A stretch of DNA of 51,270 bases from an uncultured Clostridia bacterium (GCA_946411475.1 CAMKED010000003.1:1-51270), one strand, 5' to 3'. Shown: positions 1 to 10,000, numbered from the stretch's first letter. Translations and numbers: made by a program. The notes: generated by a model from the letters alone, not told the origin.

Positions 1-58
1 CGCGCCATGGCCGCGCAGGTGCGCGGCCACTACGGAGCAGGGGCGACTGAATAGACAC
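1..58. repeat. Dispersed palindromic intergenic repeat (copy 1), core GGCCGCGCA-GG-TGCGCGGCC type
   Basis: cgcgccatggccgcgcaggtgcgcggccactacggagc...gactgaatagacac is nearly identical to 25311-25368; the core is present in inverted form at ~5452-5476 and ~25264-25291. Confidence 0.85.
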
Positions 59-190
59 GTTTTTTGTTCATCGTTCAGTTTCCTGTTTCCTAATATGGTG
101 TATTGTCCTCCAGGAAACAATCTGGAAGTGCAGAGCCAAAAAGATGCGGTGGCAGCACGAAAACGTCCCCTGAATTCTCATGGGGACCGC

Positions 191-2326
191 CTATTTCTGA
201 TCCTTCGGCAAGGCCGGGACTTTTATCTTTCTCAGGAAACAGCCAACACCCCTGAGCAGGTGGCCGTTGGTCAGCTCTGCAAAGCCCTGCGCATAATTGT
301 AGGGCATGGACTTCCCTGCCGTCATGGACATGGAGCGCAGGGAGTTGCTCTGCAGGATACGCTTGAGAAACTGGGCGTTTTTTCGCCTGTTCTCTTTTTC
401 CGGGCCGTCCGGGAGCTTTTCAGCGGCCTTCGCCTGCTTGACTGCGACGCGCAGCACTGCATTGTACAGAATGCGCCCCAGGAAGGACTGCCGCAGATCG
501 GTAAAGCGGGATTCCAGCGTGACGGGGTATTTCTTCGGTTCGTCCGGAATTGTCAGCGTATCGGGATAGTCGTTCGGATCGACCGGCTCCGGTAGGATCG
601 CAACGGTTGCGCTTTCGCCGGGCGCAAGCCACACTTTTTGGAAACCGCGGAGTTCGCCGTCAAGATAAAGCTGCGCGACTTCCGCGCCGTAACGGTCGCC
701 GGTATTGGTGATCGTCTGGGTCCAGCGTTCGCCGTCCTTCGTCCAGCCCGTTTTTGCAAAGCTCGTATAGCTCAGCCCGAAGCCAAACGGGAAGCGGACG
801 GGAAGGCCGTGCTTGTTGTAGTATCGATAGCCGATCTCGCAGCCTTCGGCGTAGACCTCATTGACGCCCTTGCCGAAGGTTTTATGACTTGGTACATCCT
901 CATAGCGGATCGGCCAGGTCTCGGCCAGCTTGCCGGATGGGTTCTTTTCGCCGAACAGGAGCTGATACGTCGCCGTGCCGCCGTTCTGCCCGGGCAGATA
1001 CATATTAAGGATCGCGCTGATGTGATCCATGAACGGAAGCTCCACGGGCGAGCCGCCGAACAGAATGAGTACCACGGGCTTTCCGCTTCCGCATATCGTC
1101 TCGATCTCGCGGAGCTGTTCTTCCGGCAGCTTCATGTTCTCCCGGTCGCAGCCCTCGGATTCGTATTCGTCGGTGAGACCGGCGAAGTAAAGAATCTTGT
1201 CGCAATCGGAAAGGCTGCAGCTGTGGATCCCGTGGGCGGCAAAGGCATCCTTCGGCGTTGTGAGCCGCGCAGGGTTGATCATCGAGCTGCCCGCGCCTTG
1301 GTAGCGCATGTTTTCAAACAGCTTGCCGCAGATGTGGAGCCTGTCTTTTTCAGTCAGCGGAAGCACACCGTCGTTCTTCAGCAGCACTGCGCTGTCCGCA
1401 GCGATCTCGGCGGCAAGCCGGTGATGGGCTTCCCAATCGATTGGGGTTTTGTCCGCCCTCTTCGCGTATTTGTCCACCCATCGAAGGATATTCCGACAGG
1501 CGGCGTCCAGCTTCTCCATCGGAAGCGAGCCGTCGGCGATCCCGTCCAGAATCCACCTTCGGCAGATCGCCGTATCGCCCGGCATTTCCAGGTCAAGCCC
1601 GGCCTTCAGGCTGGCGACCCGGTCGTGTATGGCACCCCAATCAGTCATGACCACGCCGTCAAAGCCCCATTCACGGCGCAGAACGTCGGTCAGCAGCCAT
1701 TTGTTTTCCGAGCAGAAGACGCCGTTGATTTGATTGTAGGCGCACATGACGGTCGCGGGCTTCGCGGCCTTCACAATGTATTCAAAGGGTCTGAGGTAGA
1801 GCTCTCGCATGGTCTTCTCCGAGGCTGCGGAATTGCCCATGAAACGGTAGTTCTCGGAGTTATTTAGTGCAAAGTGCTTGACCGAAACGCCTACGCCGCC
1901 GGACTGAACGCCCTCGACCTCCGCTGTGCCCATTACGCCGGCGAGCAAGGGGTCTTCGCTGAAATATTCAAAGTTCCGGCCGCAAAGCGGATTTCGCTTG
2001 AGGTTCACGCCGGGTCCGAGCAGGGTGTGGACGCCGTAGTGGCGGCATTCCTCCGCGATGGCAGCACCCATTTTTCGGGTGTTTTCCGGATTCCAGCTCG
2101 AGGCGGTTGCCGCTGCCGTGGGAAAGGCAGTCGCAGGCTCGGATTGCGGCATGCCATTTTTGACGCTCCCGATCTGCTTGCGCAGGCCGTGCGGTCCGTC
2201 CGCCATACAAAGCGACGGGATACCAAGCCGGGGGATCGGGTTCGTGTACATAAAATCCGTTCCGGATACCAGCGCGGCCTTCTCCTCTGCGGTCATTTCT
2301 GCAATCAGCTTTTCAATGTGCAACAC
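191..2326 (-). CDS. Glycoside hydrolase family 3 beta-glucosidase
   Basis: 711-aa ORF with GH3 features (MADGPHGLRKQ, GPGVNLKRNPLCGRNFEYFSEDP, KHFALNNSE, VMTDWGA, FGFGLSYTSF). Confidence 0.93.
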   Translation of the reverse strand: MLHIEKLIAEMTAEEKAALVSGTDFMYTNPIPRLGIPSLCMADGPHGLRKQIGSVKNGMPQSEPATAFPTAAATASSWNPENTRKMGAAIAEECRHYGVHTLLGPGVNLKRNPLCGRNFEYFSEDPLLAGVMGTAEVEGVQSGGVGVSVKHFALNNSENYRFMGNSAASEKTMRELYLRPFEYIVKAAKPATVMCAYNQINGVFCSENKWLLTDVLRREWGFDGVVMTDWGAIHDRVASLKAGLDLEMPGDTAICRRWILDGIADGSLPMEKLDAACRNILRWVDKYAKRADKTPIDWEAHHRLAAEIAADSAVLLKNDGVLPLTEKDRLHICGKLFENMRYQGAGSSMINPARLTTPKDAFAAHGIHSCSLSDCDKILYFAGLTDEYESEGCDRENMKLPEEQLREIETICGSGKPVVLILFGGSPVELPFMDHISAILNMYLPGQNGGTATYQLLFGEKNPSGKLAETWPIRYEDVPSHKTFGKGVNEVYAEGCEIGYRYYNKHGLPVRFPFGFGLSYTSFAKTGWTKDGERWTQTITNTGDRYGAEVAQLYLDGELRGFQKVWLAPGESATVAILPEPVDPNDYPDTLTIPDEPKKYPVTLESRFTDLRQSFLGRILYNAVLRVAVKQAKAAEKLPDGPEKENRRKNAQFLKRILQSNSLRSMSMTAGKSMPYNYAQGFAELTNGHLLRGVGCFLRKIKVPALPKDQK

Positions 2327-2475
2327 AATCGCCTCCTGTTCGACCCTTTCAGAAAATAGTATACCATATCGTTAAGGTTATACAAGGTGCAAGATGGATA
2401 TTCCCATGGATATTTTTTTCGGGGCCCTCGAAAGACCTGGGAAAAACAAGGGTTTTTGAGATGCAGGAGGTCGTC

Positions 2476-2520
2476 CTGCAAAACCGTCATTCACCAGTTC
2501 AAATCTGGTCGTCACCTCCA
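2476..2520 (+). pseudogene. 3'-half fragment of a tRNA-Cys (anticodon loop CTGCAAA, variable loop, T-arm, acceptor 3' strand, T73, CCA); 5' half absent
   Basis: CTGCAAA-ACCGT-CATTC-ACCAG-TTCAAAT-CTGGT-CGTCACC-T-CCA; the required 5' acceptor GGTGACG and D-arm are not found upstream. Confidence 0.75.
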
Positions 2521-2556
2521 AAAAGAAAAAGTCGCTTGCGGCTTTTTCTTTTTGTT
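2521..2556 (+). terminator. Rho-independent terminator downstream of tRNA fragment
   Basis: GAAAAAGTCGCttGCGGCTTTTTC hairpin followed by TTTTTG. Confidence 0.6.
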
Positions 2557-2583
2557 TTTCTCTCTCCTTTCTCTTCTCTAAGA

Positions 2584-2612
2584 TTGATTTCCATCCCTGC
2601 GATTGATATAAT
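2584..2612 (+). promoter_or_regulatory. Sigma-A-type promoter for luxE-like gene
   Basis: TTGATT-N17-TATAAT; implies the true start is GTG 2650 rather than ATG 2461/2611. Confidence 0.65.
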
Positions 2613-2649
2613 GTTGACGAATAAACCAAAGCAGAAAGGGTGTGAAGCC

Positions 2650-3771
2650 GTGAGGGCCCGGAGAAAACTGTTCGGACATTCCGATCCCTATGATACCGCA
2701 GGTACGGAAGAATTGTTCCTGACCGCGGCCCGTGAAAACTGCGCCTATGCGTATTCCCATTGCCCGGAGTACAAAACGATCCTGGACGCAGAGGGCTTTT
2801 CACCGGAGCGGCTGCAAAGCATTGATAATCTGGCTGACCTTCCGTTTTTGCCGACGGCGCTGCTCAAGCGCCGCAGGATGCTCTCCATGTCCCGCCGCAG
2901 ACTGCCTGTGGTGGTGACCTCCTCGGGCACCAGCGGGAACGCCAGCGAGATCGGGTTTTCCTTCGGAGACCTTTGGGCGGGACTGAAAATGGTCCTTCGC
3001 GTTTGCAGGCAACGACACTTAATCTCCCCGAAACCCTGTCACTATGTCGTCTTTGGCTATCAGCCAAATCGGAAAAATCGCACCGGCGCTTCGAAGACAG
3101 CCTTTGGCGTGACCCTGTTCACCCCTGCGCTCAGCCGCACCTACGCGCTGCGCTGGAAGGACGGAAACTATGTTCTCGATCTCAAAGCTGTGCAGGAGGC
3201 CATCGTCAGGCACAGCCGGTCCCGGTTTCCCCTGCGGTTTATGGGCTTTCCGGCCTACGCCTGGTTTTTGATGAAGCAGATGGACGAGCAAGGGATCCAT
3301 GTGCAGCTTCCGAAGGGCTCCAAGCTGATGCTGGGCGGCGGCTGGAAGCAGTTCTACACCGAAGAAGTCGACAAGCCGGTGTTTTACGCTCTGGCAAGGA
3401 AAGTGCTGGGGCTGGAAGAAACGGACATCATTGAATTCTACGGCGCGGTGGAGCACCCAGTGCTCTACTGCGACTGCGAGCAGCATCATTTTCATGTTCC
3501 GATCTACAGCAGGGTGCTGATTCGGGATGTCCGGACGCTGAAGCCGGTGCAAAACGGAACGCCCGGCCTGGTCAATCTGATTACCCCCATGGTTTGCGCA
3601 ACGCCGCTGCTGTCCGTCATGACCGACGATCTCGGCGTGCTGCATGAGGGCTGTGCCTGCGGCAGACGCTCGCCCTACCTGGAAATATTGGGGCGGGTCG
3701 GCTTGCAGGACGTCAAAACCTGCGCCGCCGGTGCGGCGGAGCTGCTAAACAGGACGGAGGTGTCGCTGTGA
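2650..3771 (+). CDS. LuxE-family acyl-protein synthetase / acyl-activating enzyme
   Basis: In-frame GTG start after RBS AGAAAGGG within ORF 2461..3771; motifs VVVTSSGTSGNASEIGFS, EFYGAVEHPVLYCDCEQHHFHVP, LITPMVCATPLLSVMTDDLG. Confidence 0.8.
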   Translation: MRARRKLFGHSDPYDTAGTEELFLTAARENCAYAYSHCPEYKTILDAEGFSPERLQSIDNLADLPFLPTALLKRRRMLSMSRRRLPVVVTSSGTSGNASEIGFSFGDLWAGLKMVLRVCRQRHLISPKPCHYVVFGYQPNRKNRTGASKTAFGVTLFTPALSRTYALRWKDGNYVLDLKAVQEAIVRHSRSRFPLRFMGFPAYAWFLMKQMDEQGIHVQLPKGSKLMLGGGWKQFYTEEVDKPVFYALARKVLGLEETDIIEFYGAVEHPVLYCDCEQHHFHVPIYSRVLIRDVRTLKPVQNGTPGLVNLITPMVCATPLLSVMTDDLGVLHEGCACGRRSPYLEILGRVGLQDVKTCAAGAAELLNRTEVSL

Positions 3772-5075
3772 TTCTGGCGAACGGAAAACGCTTCGACAGT
3801 TCCATGCAGGACAGCATTCTGGAGGGACTGGAGGCACGGCTGAATGAGACGCTGGCAAAGCCCGCCCCGAAACCGGAAACCGTGATTGCCGCCATTGACG
3901 CGCTGGGCCGTCGGGCCGCAGAGGGCGCTTTTGACGAACAGATCGCAGCGCTGCAGATCGACGGTGCAGAACAGTACAAAGAGCTCGCAGCCCGCTTGCT
4001 GCGGCGGGACTATCTGGAATTCAAGGTCCGCACGGAGCTTGGTCAGGACTTTTGCGCAGACAGCGTAACGGAGCCGCCCGCCGGTCTGGTAAAGCTGCGC
4101 GTCCTCACGCGGCCGCTCGGCGTCCTGCTGCACATCGCGGCCGGGAATGCGGACGGACTCCCGGCCTTCTCGGTGGCAGAGGGCCTGGTCACCGGAAATA
4201 TCAACCTGCTGAAGCTCCCGCAGGCGGACAACGGCCTGTCCTTGGCCATCATCGAAGCGCTGCTGGAGATCGAGCCAAGCCTCTCCGATTATATCTATGT
4301 GTTTGATACTCCGTCGACCGACCTTGCCGCAATCAAAGAGATGGCGAATCTCAGCGACGGGGTCGTGGTCTGGGGCGGAGAAACCGCCGTTGCGGCAGTA
4401 CGGCGCTTTGCACATCCCGGAACAAAATTGATCGAATGGGGACACCGGCTCAGCTTTGCTTATCTTTCGGGCAATATCGCCGAAGAGGAGCTGGAAGCGC
4501 TGGCAGAGCATATCGTTACCACGCGGCAGCTGCTCTGCTCCTCCTGTCAGGTTATTTATCTGGACACCGCCGACATGGGGCAGATTCGCAGCTTCTGTGA
4601 TTTGTTTTATCCCATGCTGGAGGCGGCAGCGCTGCGGCATCAGCCCCAAACCATCGGCGCCGTCGCGGCACTTACGCTCCGAAGCCGCACGGATCGCCTG
4701 GAAGCGCTGCTGGATCCGAAGACCGCAAGGCCGTGGTCGTCTCCGTTGTGCTCTCTGATCCCGAAGGAGGATTCGGTGCTGGAACTCTCGCCGATGTTTG
4801 GGAACGTGTTTGTAAAGCCCCTGGCGCGGGAACAGCTTTTGCCCGTGCTGCGCCAGAAGAAGCAATACCTTCAAACAGCAGGGCTTGGCTGCAATCCGGA
4901 GGACAGGGAAGCGCTCACGCAGCTGCTTGTCCGTGCCGGCGTCACCCGGGTCACTTTCCCCGGCTCCATGTCCGCCTCCCTTCCCGGAGAAGCCCACGAC
5001 GGAGAGTATCCGCTGCGAAGATACCTGAGCACGGTCAATGTGGAACTGAAAGACTCGTGGGATTCAGAGTTCTGA
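3768..5075 (+). CDS. LuxC-family acyl-CoA reductase
   Basis: 435 aa; PLGVLLHIAAGNADGLPAFSVAEGLVTGNINLLKLP, VVWGGETAV, CSSCQVIYLDT; start overlaps luxE-like stop (GTGA). Confidence 0.85.
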   Translation: MILANGKRFDSSMQDSILEGLEARLNETLAKPAPKPETVIAAIDALGRRAAEGAFDEQIAALQIDGAEQYKELAARLLRRDYLEFKVRTELGQDFCADSVTEPPAGLVKLRVLTRPLGVLLHIAAGNADGLPAFSVAEGLVTGNINLLKLPQADNGLSLAIIEALLEIEPSLSDYIYVFDTPSTDLAAIKEMANLSDGVVVWGGETAVAAVRRFAHPGTKLIEWGHRLSFAYLSGNIAEEELEALAEHIVTTRQLLCSSCQVIYLDTADMGQIRSFCDLFYPMLEAAALRHQPQTIGAVAALTLRSRTDRLEALLDPKTARPWSSPLCSLIPKEDSVLELSPMFGNVFVKPLAREQLLPVLRQKKQYLQTAGLGCNPEDREALTQLLVRAGVTRVTFPGSMSASLPGEAHDGEYPLRRYLSTVNVELKDSWDSEF

Positions 5076-5135
5076 TGCTCCAATGGCATCTTTTTTGACC
5101 GCCTGTTCCACGTCGGAGCAAGCTCCGCACGGCTC

Positions 5136-5171
5136 AAAAACGGCAATCGCTTATAGCGGTTGCCGTTTTTT
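5136..5171 (+). terminator. Rho-independent terminator after luxC-like gene
   Basis: AAAAACGGCAATCGCttatAGCGGTTGCCGTTTTTT. Confidence 0.8.
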
Positions 5172-5451
5172 CGGCTGTGCTTCGCTGCGCCTCCTTCTCC
5201 CCATCGAAGCGCGCTTCGATGGGGTCCCCGGAAGCCGATCACGAAAGTGGTCGGGATTCGTTGTTTTTCACCCTTTTGGGGTGAAAAACAGGCACTTTTC
5301 GGACGATTTTTCGTCGAGGTGTCGCGTGGAGCAACCTCGTAAAAGTCCGGGTTTTGTACGCCTCAAGTCCCACAAAGTCCCCTGAAATCCCACATGAACC
5401 ATGAAAAATGGATATTTTCATGGTTATCTGCGGGCGTGTTTTTGACCCCGT

Positions 5452-5476
5452 AGTGGCCGCGCACCTGCGCGGCCAT
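5452..5476. repeat. Dispersed palindromic repeat (copy 2)
   Basis: gtagtggccgcgcacctgcgcggccat; inverted relative to copy 1. Confidence 0.8.
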
Positions 5477-5516
5477 GCCTTCCGGATTTTGGCCACTACA
5501 GGCGGCGTCTCGTCTC

Positions 5517-5648
5517 TCAGATCACGAAATCCCGGATGCTCTGCTCCATGAATCGGTCCGATGTAGTCACGTAGACCCGTTCCGTCAGATTGGAAATGCT
5601 GTGGCCCAGGTAGTCCGCTGCCAGCTTTCGGTTGCCGTTGGTGTAATA
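5517..5648 (-). pseudogene. C-terminal remnant of a tyrosine recombinase/integrase
   Basis: Minus-strand reading YYTNGNRKLAADYLGHSISNLTERVYVTTSDRFMEQSIRDFVI* with the typical LGH...Y integrase tail; no catalytic domain upstream. Confidence 0.7.
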
Positions 5649-5758
5649 CGAAAGCTCTGCTTGCAGTCCCGTTGACACTGTAAGCAGAGCTTGTTGTAGG
5701 TGATTCGATTTCGTTCATTGAGGAAGAAACCCCATTCCTCGTTCCTCTTCTTGCTCAT
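5648..5758 (-). pseudogene. N-terminal remnant of a small Cys-containing protein (MSKKRNEEWGFFLNERNRITYNKLCLQCQRDCKQSFR) fused out of frame to the integrase remnant
   Basis: ORF 5585..5785(-) N-terminus; reading switches frame at CKQSFR into integrase tail. Confidence 0.5.
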
Positions 5759-6104
5759 CCTCGGCACGCCAACACCTCCTTCCAACGGCCTTTCCGGGGA
5801 ACTTTTGATTAAGCCTGTTAATTAGCAAAGTCTCGGGGCGAAAAACGCCCTTCTTTTTGCCTGTGATCAACATCTTCGAAAAGGGTAACGCAGCATTACT
5901 TTCCCTGCTCTGTTCGTTCGTCTACAGCCTACAACATAGAAAATAATCCAACCTTCCATCAACAGTGTTTGGACTATAGCACAAGGTTTTCTTTCAACTT
6001 CTGAACGATAATATTTGCATGCTATTGCAATTATACACAATCTATGCTATGGTGGAAGCAGAACGCAAGTCAAACTGTGAATCCGAAAAACAGGAGGCGA
6101 TGGG

Positions 6105-7082
6105 ATGAACTGCCCAAACTGCGGCGTGCTACTTCCGGATGGCTCCCGCTTTTGCACACGTTGCGGAACGCGGATGACAGCGACTGCACAAACAGCCCAA
6201 TATTGTCCGGCCTGTGGAGCGACGGCCAAACCCGGTGCGGGCTTTTGCACTGCCTGCGGACAGCCCTTTGACAAAAGCAGGCTCTCCGCCCGGACGAAGA
6301 TGCAGCAGAGCGTCTCTTCCTCGGTGGAGGCGAAACCGATGACCCCGCCTTCTGCGGAGCGCACGCCGCCGCCTCTGACGGAGCAGGAACAGGCAGCCCC
6401 GGAGATGGCCGGGGAGTTTTCCTGCGCGGAACGCGAAGCACAGGAGGAAGCGGGACGGAGTCCCAACTATCTTCAGCGGCTGCTGAATATTCTGAAGCAG
6501 CCCCGGACCCTGATCCCACTTGCGGCCCTTCTGGCCTCCTGGATCGGTTTGAGCTTTGCCCGGGATACGCAGAATATTGCGGTGAAGCTGCTGTCCTGGC
6601 TGAGCTTTGCTCGGGGCGGCCTGGGCCGCGGATTCCCCGGCAATCTGGGCGGATTGCTCGGCAAGACTGCCGTTGGGACCGCACTTCTGGGACTCTGCTC
6701 CGGTTCACTGGGCTCCCTGCGGGTCGGCATTCGTTCCTTCTTTGGGCAAATAAGGAACATCTTTTCCGGCAGAGGCGGCGCGGCGGGTATCGTCGGTGCT
6801 GTTCTTGGCCTGCTGCTGGGAGCGGGCGTCTATATGATTTTTGCCGGCATCAAGACCGCCGATTGGGAGAGCAGTATGTCCGGTGCGGCCGGGGCGCTTC
6901 TCTCCCTTGGCGCCCTCGGAAGAAGCGCGATCTCCCAAACTCCGGGCAGAGCCGCAGCGCCGGCGGCCGGCGGCGGGAAGGGCGTCGGATCGGCGCAGAA
7001 AGGCACGGGCTTTTTGCCGGCCCTGCTGGCAGGGCTTGCGGCGGGCTGTCCGCTGTGCGCCTTGGTGCTGAGCGTCGTATAA
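6105..7082 (+). CDS. Double zinc-ribbon membrane protein
   Basis: CPNCGVLLPDGSRFCTRCG and CPACGATAKPGAGFCTACG followed by hydrophobic segments. Confidence 0.75.
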   Translation: MNCPNCGVLLPDGSRFCTRCGTRMTATAQTAQYCPACGATAKPGAGFCTACGQPFDKSRLSARTKMQQSVSSSVEAKPMTPPSAERTPPPLTEQEQAAPEMAGEFSCAEREAQEEAGRSPNYLQRLLNILKQPRTLIPLAALLASWIGLSFARDTQNIAVKLLSWLSFARGGLGRGFPGNLGGLLGKTAVGTALLGLCSGSLGSLRVGIRSFFGQIRNIFSGRGGAAGIVGAVLGLLLGAGVYMIFAGIKTADWESSMSGAAGALLSLGALGRSAISQTPGRAAAPAAGGGKGVGSAQKGTGFLPALLAGLAAGCPLCALVLSVV

Positions 7083-7095
7083 GGAGGGCGGAACG

Positions 7096-10000
7096 ATGAA
7101 ACAAAATCTGAAGCGGCTTTCTGCCCTGCTCCTTTGCACGGTGCTTCTGCTGTTCCTGACGCCGTCGCTCCTGCCTCCCGCCCTGGCAGAGGACGGAGAC
7201 GATGACGACATCCCCTTCGGCGGCGTTGGCATTGTGTTGCCCACCGAAGCCACAGCGGAGGTCTACAAGGATGAGGCCCCCCGCAGCGGTGTCAACTACT
7301 ATGACTTTGGGGACGGCGACTTTATGAAGTCCATCTATCTGGAATACTCCGTCATGGGTGGAAGGAACTTCACAAAGCGCTTCGTGAACACAGGCCCAGC
7401 CACCCTGGTGGCCTCTCCCGGCGAAACGATCACCATCACCTTTACCACGGAGCCGGACTGGCCCTTTGCGATCCCCTGGGCAAAAGAGAATGAGAATTCC
7501 CCGGATTTTACGGACCTCTATACCTTTGAGAACTACGTGGAAACCTATGCCTATTATATCAGCAATACTCTGAAGCCGGAGTACGTGGACAGAGAGGTCT
7601 ATTGGGACTCCGCCTCGGCTTATGAAGAGGCCTATCTGAGCCCCAAGCAGCAGACGGTTTTTTCCGGAAAAAGCTACAGCGGCTCCATCTCCATTCAGAT
7701 CCCGCCGGACATCGACGAGCGAATCTTTATTCCCAACAACGACACGCCCCCCTCGATCCGTATGTGGGTCCAGGGCGTATGCCATCTCAAGCCCTTCGGC
7801 GAGGACGTCGATCGCCTGGAGGGACGCAGCGGTGTGGGCCTTGGCCTGACGATCTATCTGGACTTTGAATACAAGGAGCCGGTTTCCGGCCTGGTTCAGG
7901 AAGAGGCCGTCCCGGCGGAGACAGGCCCCGGCGAGGATAAGGGCACCGTTATCAACCAGGATATCGTGGAGGGCGGCGAGAACAAGACCACCATTCCCGA
8001 GGCCCTGTTGGTCAGCATCGGCGGCATCGGCGGCTCCGCTGCCGCGGCGGCCCTGTTTGGCGGCGACGACAAGAACGGCAAAAAGAAAAAGCGCTCCACC
8101 TATAAAATGCACATCAACAAGAACTTCAGCAACGTCATCAAAAAAGGCGGGTCTCCCTGCTGGGTCTACGCCCGCATCATTGAGACGGCTCCGGACGGCA
8201 GGGAGCGGGAGCGACCGGACCTGACAAAGCTCATTGTGCCATTCTCCGGCGACGGGAATCTCACGGTGGAGAGCGGGGGCATGACCTCCAACGGATATAT
8301 GGCTGCTCGCGTTACGGCCCCCAAGGGAACCACGGGCTCCACGGGTCGGGTCAGCTTCCAGTTCCAGGGTAAGGGCGGTTATTTCACCGAGCATGTGATC
8401 TTCTCCCTTACCGAGGCGAAGATCAATTTCGGCCAGGAGAATCTCGGCCTTCCCGCTCACTATGACAAGAAGGTCTATCTCTTCTTCACGGTTTCCAACA
8501 TGCCGGAAAACATGCAGGTCACAGCGGAATTCCCAAAGGAGAGCAAGGCGCCCTACAAGGTCCAGCTCCTGCAGGATCCCAAGGAACCGCGCTGCTTCTG
8601 CGCGGTGCTGGAGGACGTCTCGCCCAAGGACGAGGCGGAGCCCGGCACGACCCGGACCTACCGGCTCAAGGTTCGGGCGCAGGCCCGCGTCACCGGCCCA
8701 GACGGAAAGACAGAGTTGGAGGAGGTTGAGCGGGATTTTGACGTTCTGCGGATCTTCATGGGTCTGGTGCTGCAGCTTGAAGGCGACGCCATCGGCTGCT
8801 ACCTGAAGATTAAGGACGGAAGGCAGGAGATGGCATCCAAGCGAGCCGCAGGTTCCAATCTGGGCCTGGATCTCACTTCGGGAGCGGCGGCGATCAATCC
8901 CATGAACACGATGATCAACGCCGGCATGGACGCGATGATCGGCGCATCGGTCGCCAACGATATCCGTGACGAGGACAAAGAGCCCTGCTACACCCAGGGC
9001 ACACTGCTACTGCTGAACTGGAACGATGAGACGCAGCAGATCGAGCGGATCGCGGTGCTGCCGCAGCCGAAGGTGGAGGTCAAGGCCCTGCGGGTGGACA
9101 ACGACAAAAACTCGATGATCGGCGCTGCCGAGGAACGGCACCAGGAGCTTGTCAAGAAGCTGGACATTCAGATCTTCTGCCGCGAGGTGGATCAAGAGAC
9201 CGGCGGCCGAAAGGTCTGGCTGCTGGCCACCAAGGCGGGTCTGGACCGGCCCACCCGCCTGCGGGCGGAGCTGACGGTCCGCGCGGTCTACAACAAGCAG
9301 AGCTACGAGGTCAAAAAGAAGGTGCTGCTCCACAGCATGCCCTTCCGGGCCTATGTCAACGAGACCGCACGGCAGCAGCAGCTCGGCTATGACGAGCGGG
9401 TCAGGAAGTTCCTGGAGAAGATGTGCGACGAGATCTGGGATCACTATATGAACCGGCTTTCCTCGCTGTACTATCTGGCAAGACGGATGATGGACGGCTA
9501 CGACAAAAACTTCGGCTACGATCAGAAGCAACTGGACCGGGTCTGCGACTACTGGATCAAATTCCGCCGGGGCCAGGTGGAAGGCAAGAACGGCGAGACC
9601 TATAAGGTCAGTATCCAGGACGACCTGGCCGCCTGCGTTGCCTTCGTGGAGGGCATGCGGGACAACGGCGGCATCATCGGCCGCATTGCCCTGGGCGTCT
9701 GCACAGCGGGTTACTCGGAGGTCCTGTTCTTTGGCATGGATCTCCACGACAAAATGAAGGAGGCAGTCTTTGCCTGCAAGGAGAATGACTTCGGATTCTG
9801 GGACGGCGTGGCGCTCGGTGTAAAGGAGTACGAGAAGCAGGTGGCCATGGAGCTGCTGGTGGGCGGCGCATTGAAACTGGGCAACTACGGCGTCGGCAAG
9901 CTCACCGGCGTAGACCTTGGCGCCACTATCACAAAGAATTGGCGCGGCGCCATGGATGCGGCGGACAAGGCCCTGCGCGGCAGCAGCAAGCTCTACAAGT

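Noticed and set aside
638-1867. 409-aa plus-strand ORF
   Set aside because: Antisense to the GH3 beta-glucosidase.
2461-2649. N-terminal extension of the LuxE-like ORF (MQEVVLQNRHSPVQIW...)
   Set aside because: It is a translation of the tRNA-Cys fragment, terminator and promoter; real start is most likely GTG 2650.
2584-5171. Bioluminescence (lux) operon
   Set aside because: Only LuxE- and LuxC-like genes are present; no luxA/luxB/luxD in the window.
6850-8460. 536-aa minus-strand ORF
   Set aside because: Antisense to zinc-ribbon and 1400-aa genes; no recognisable domain.
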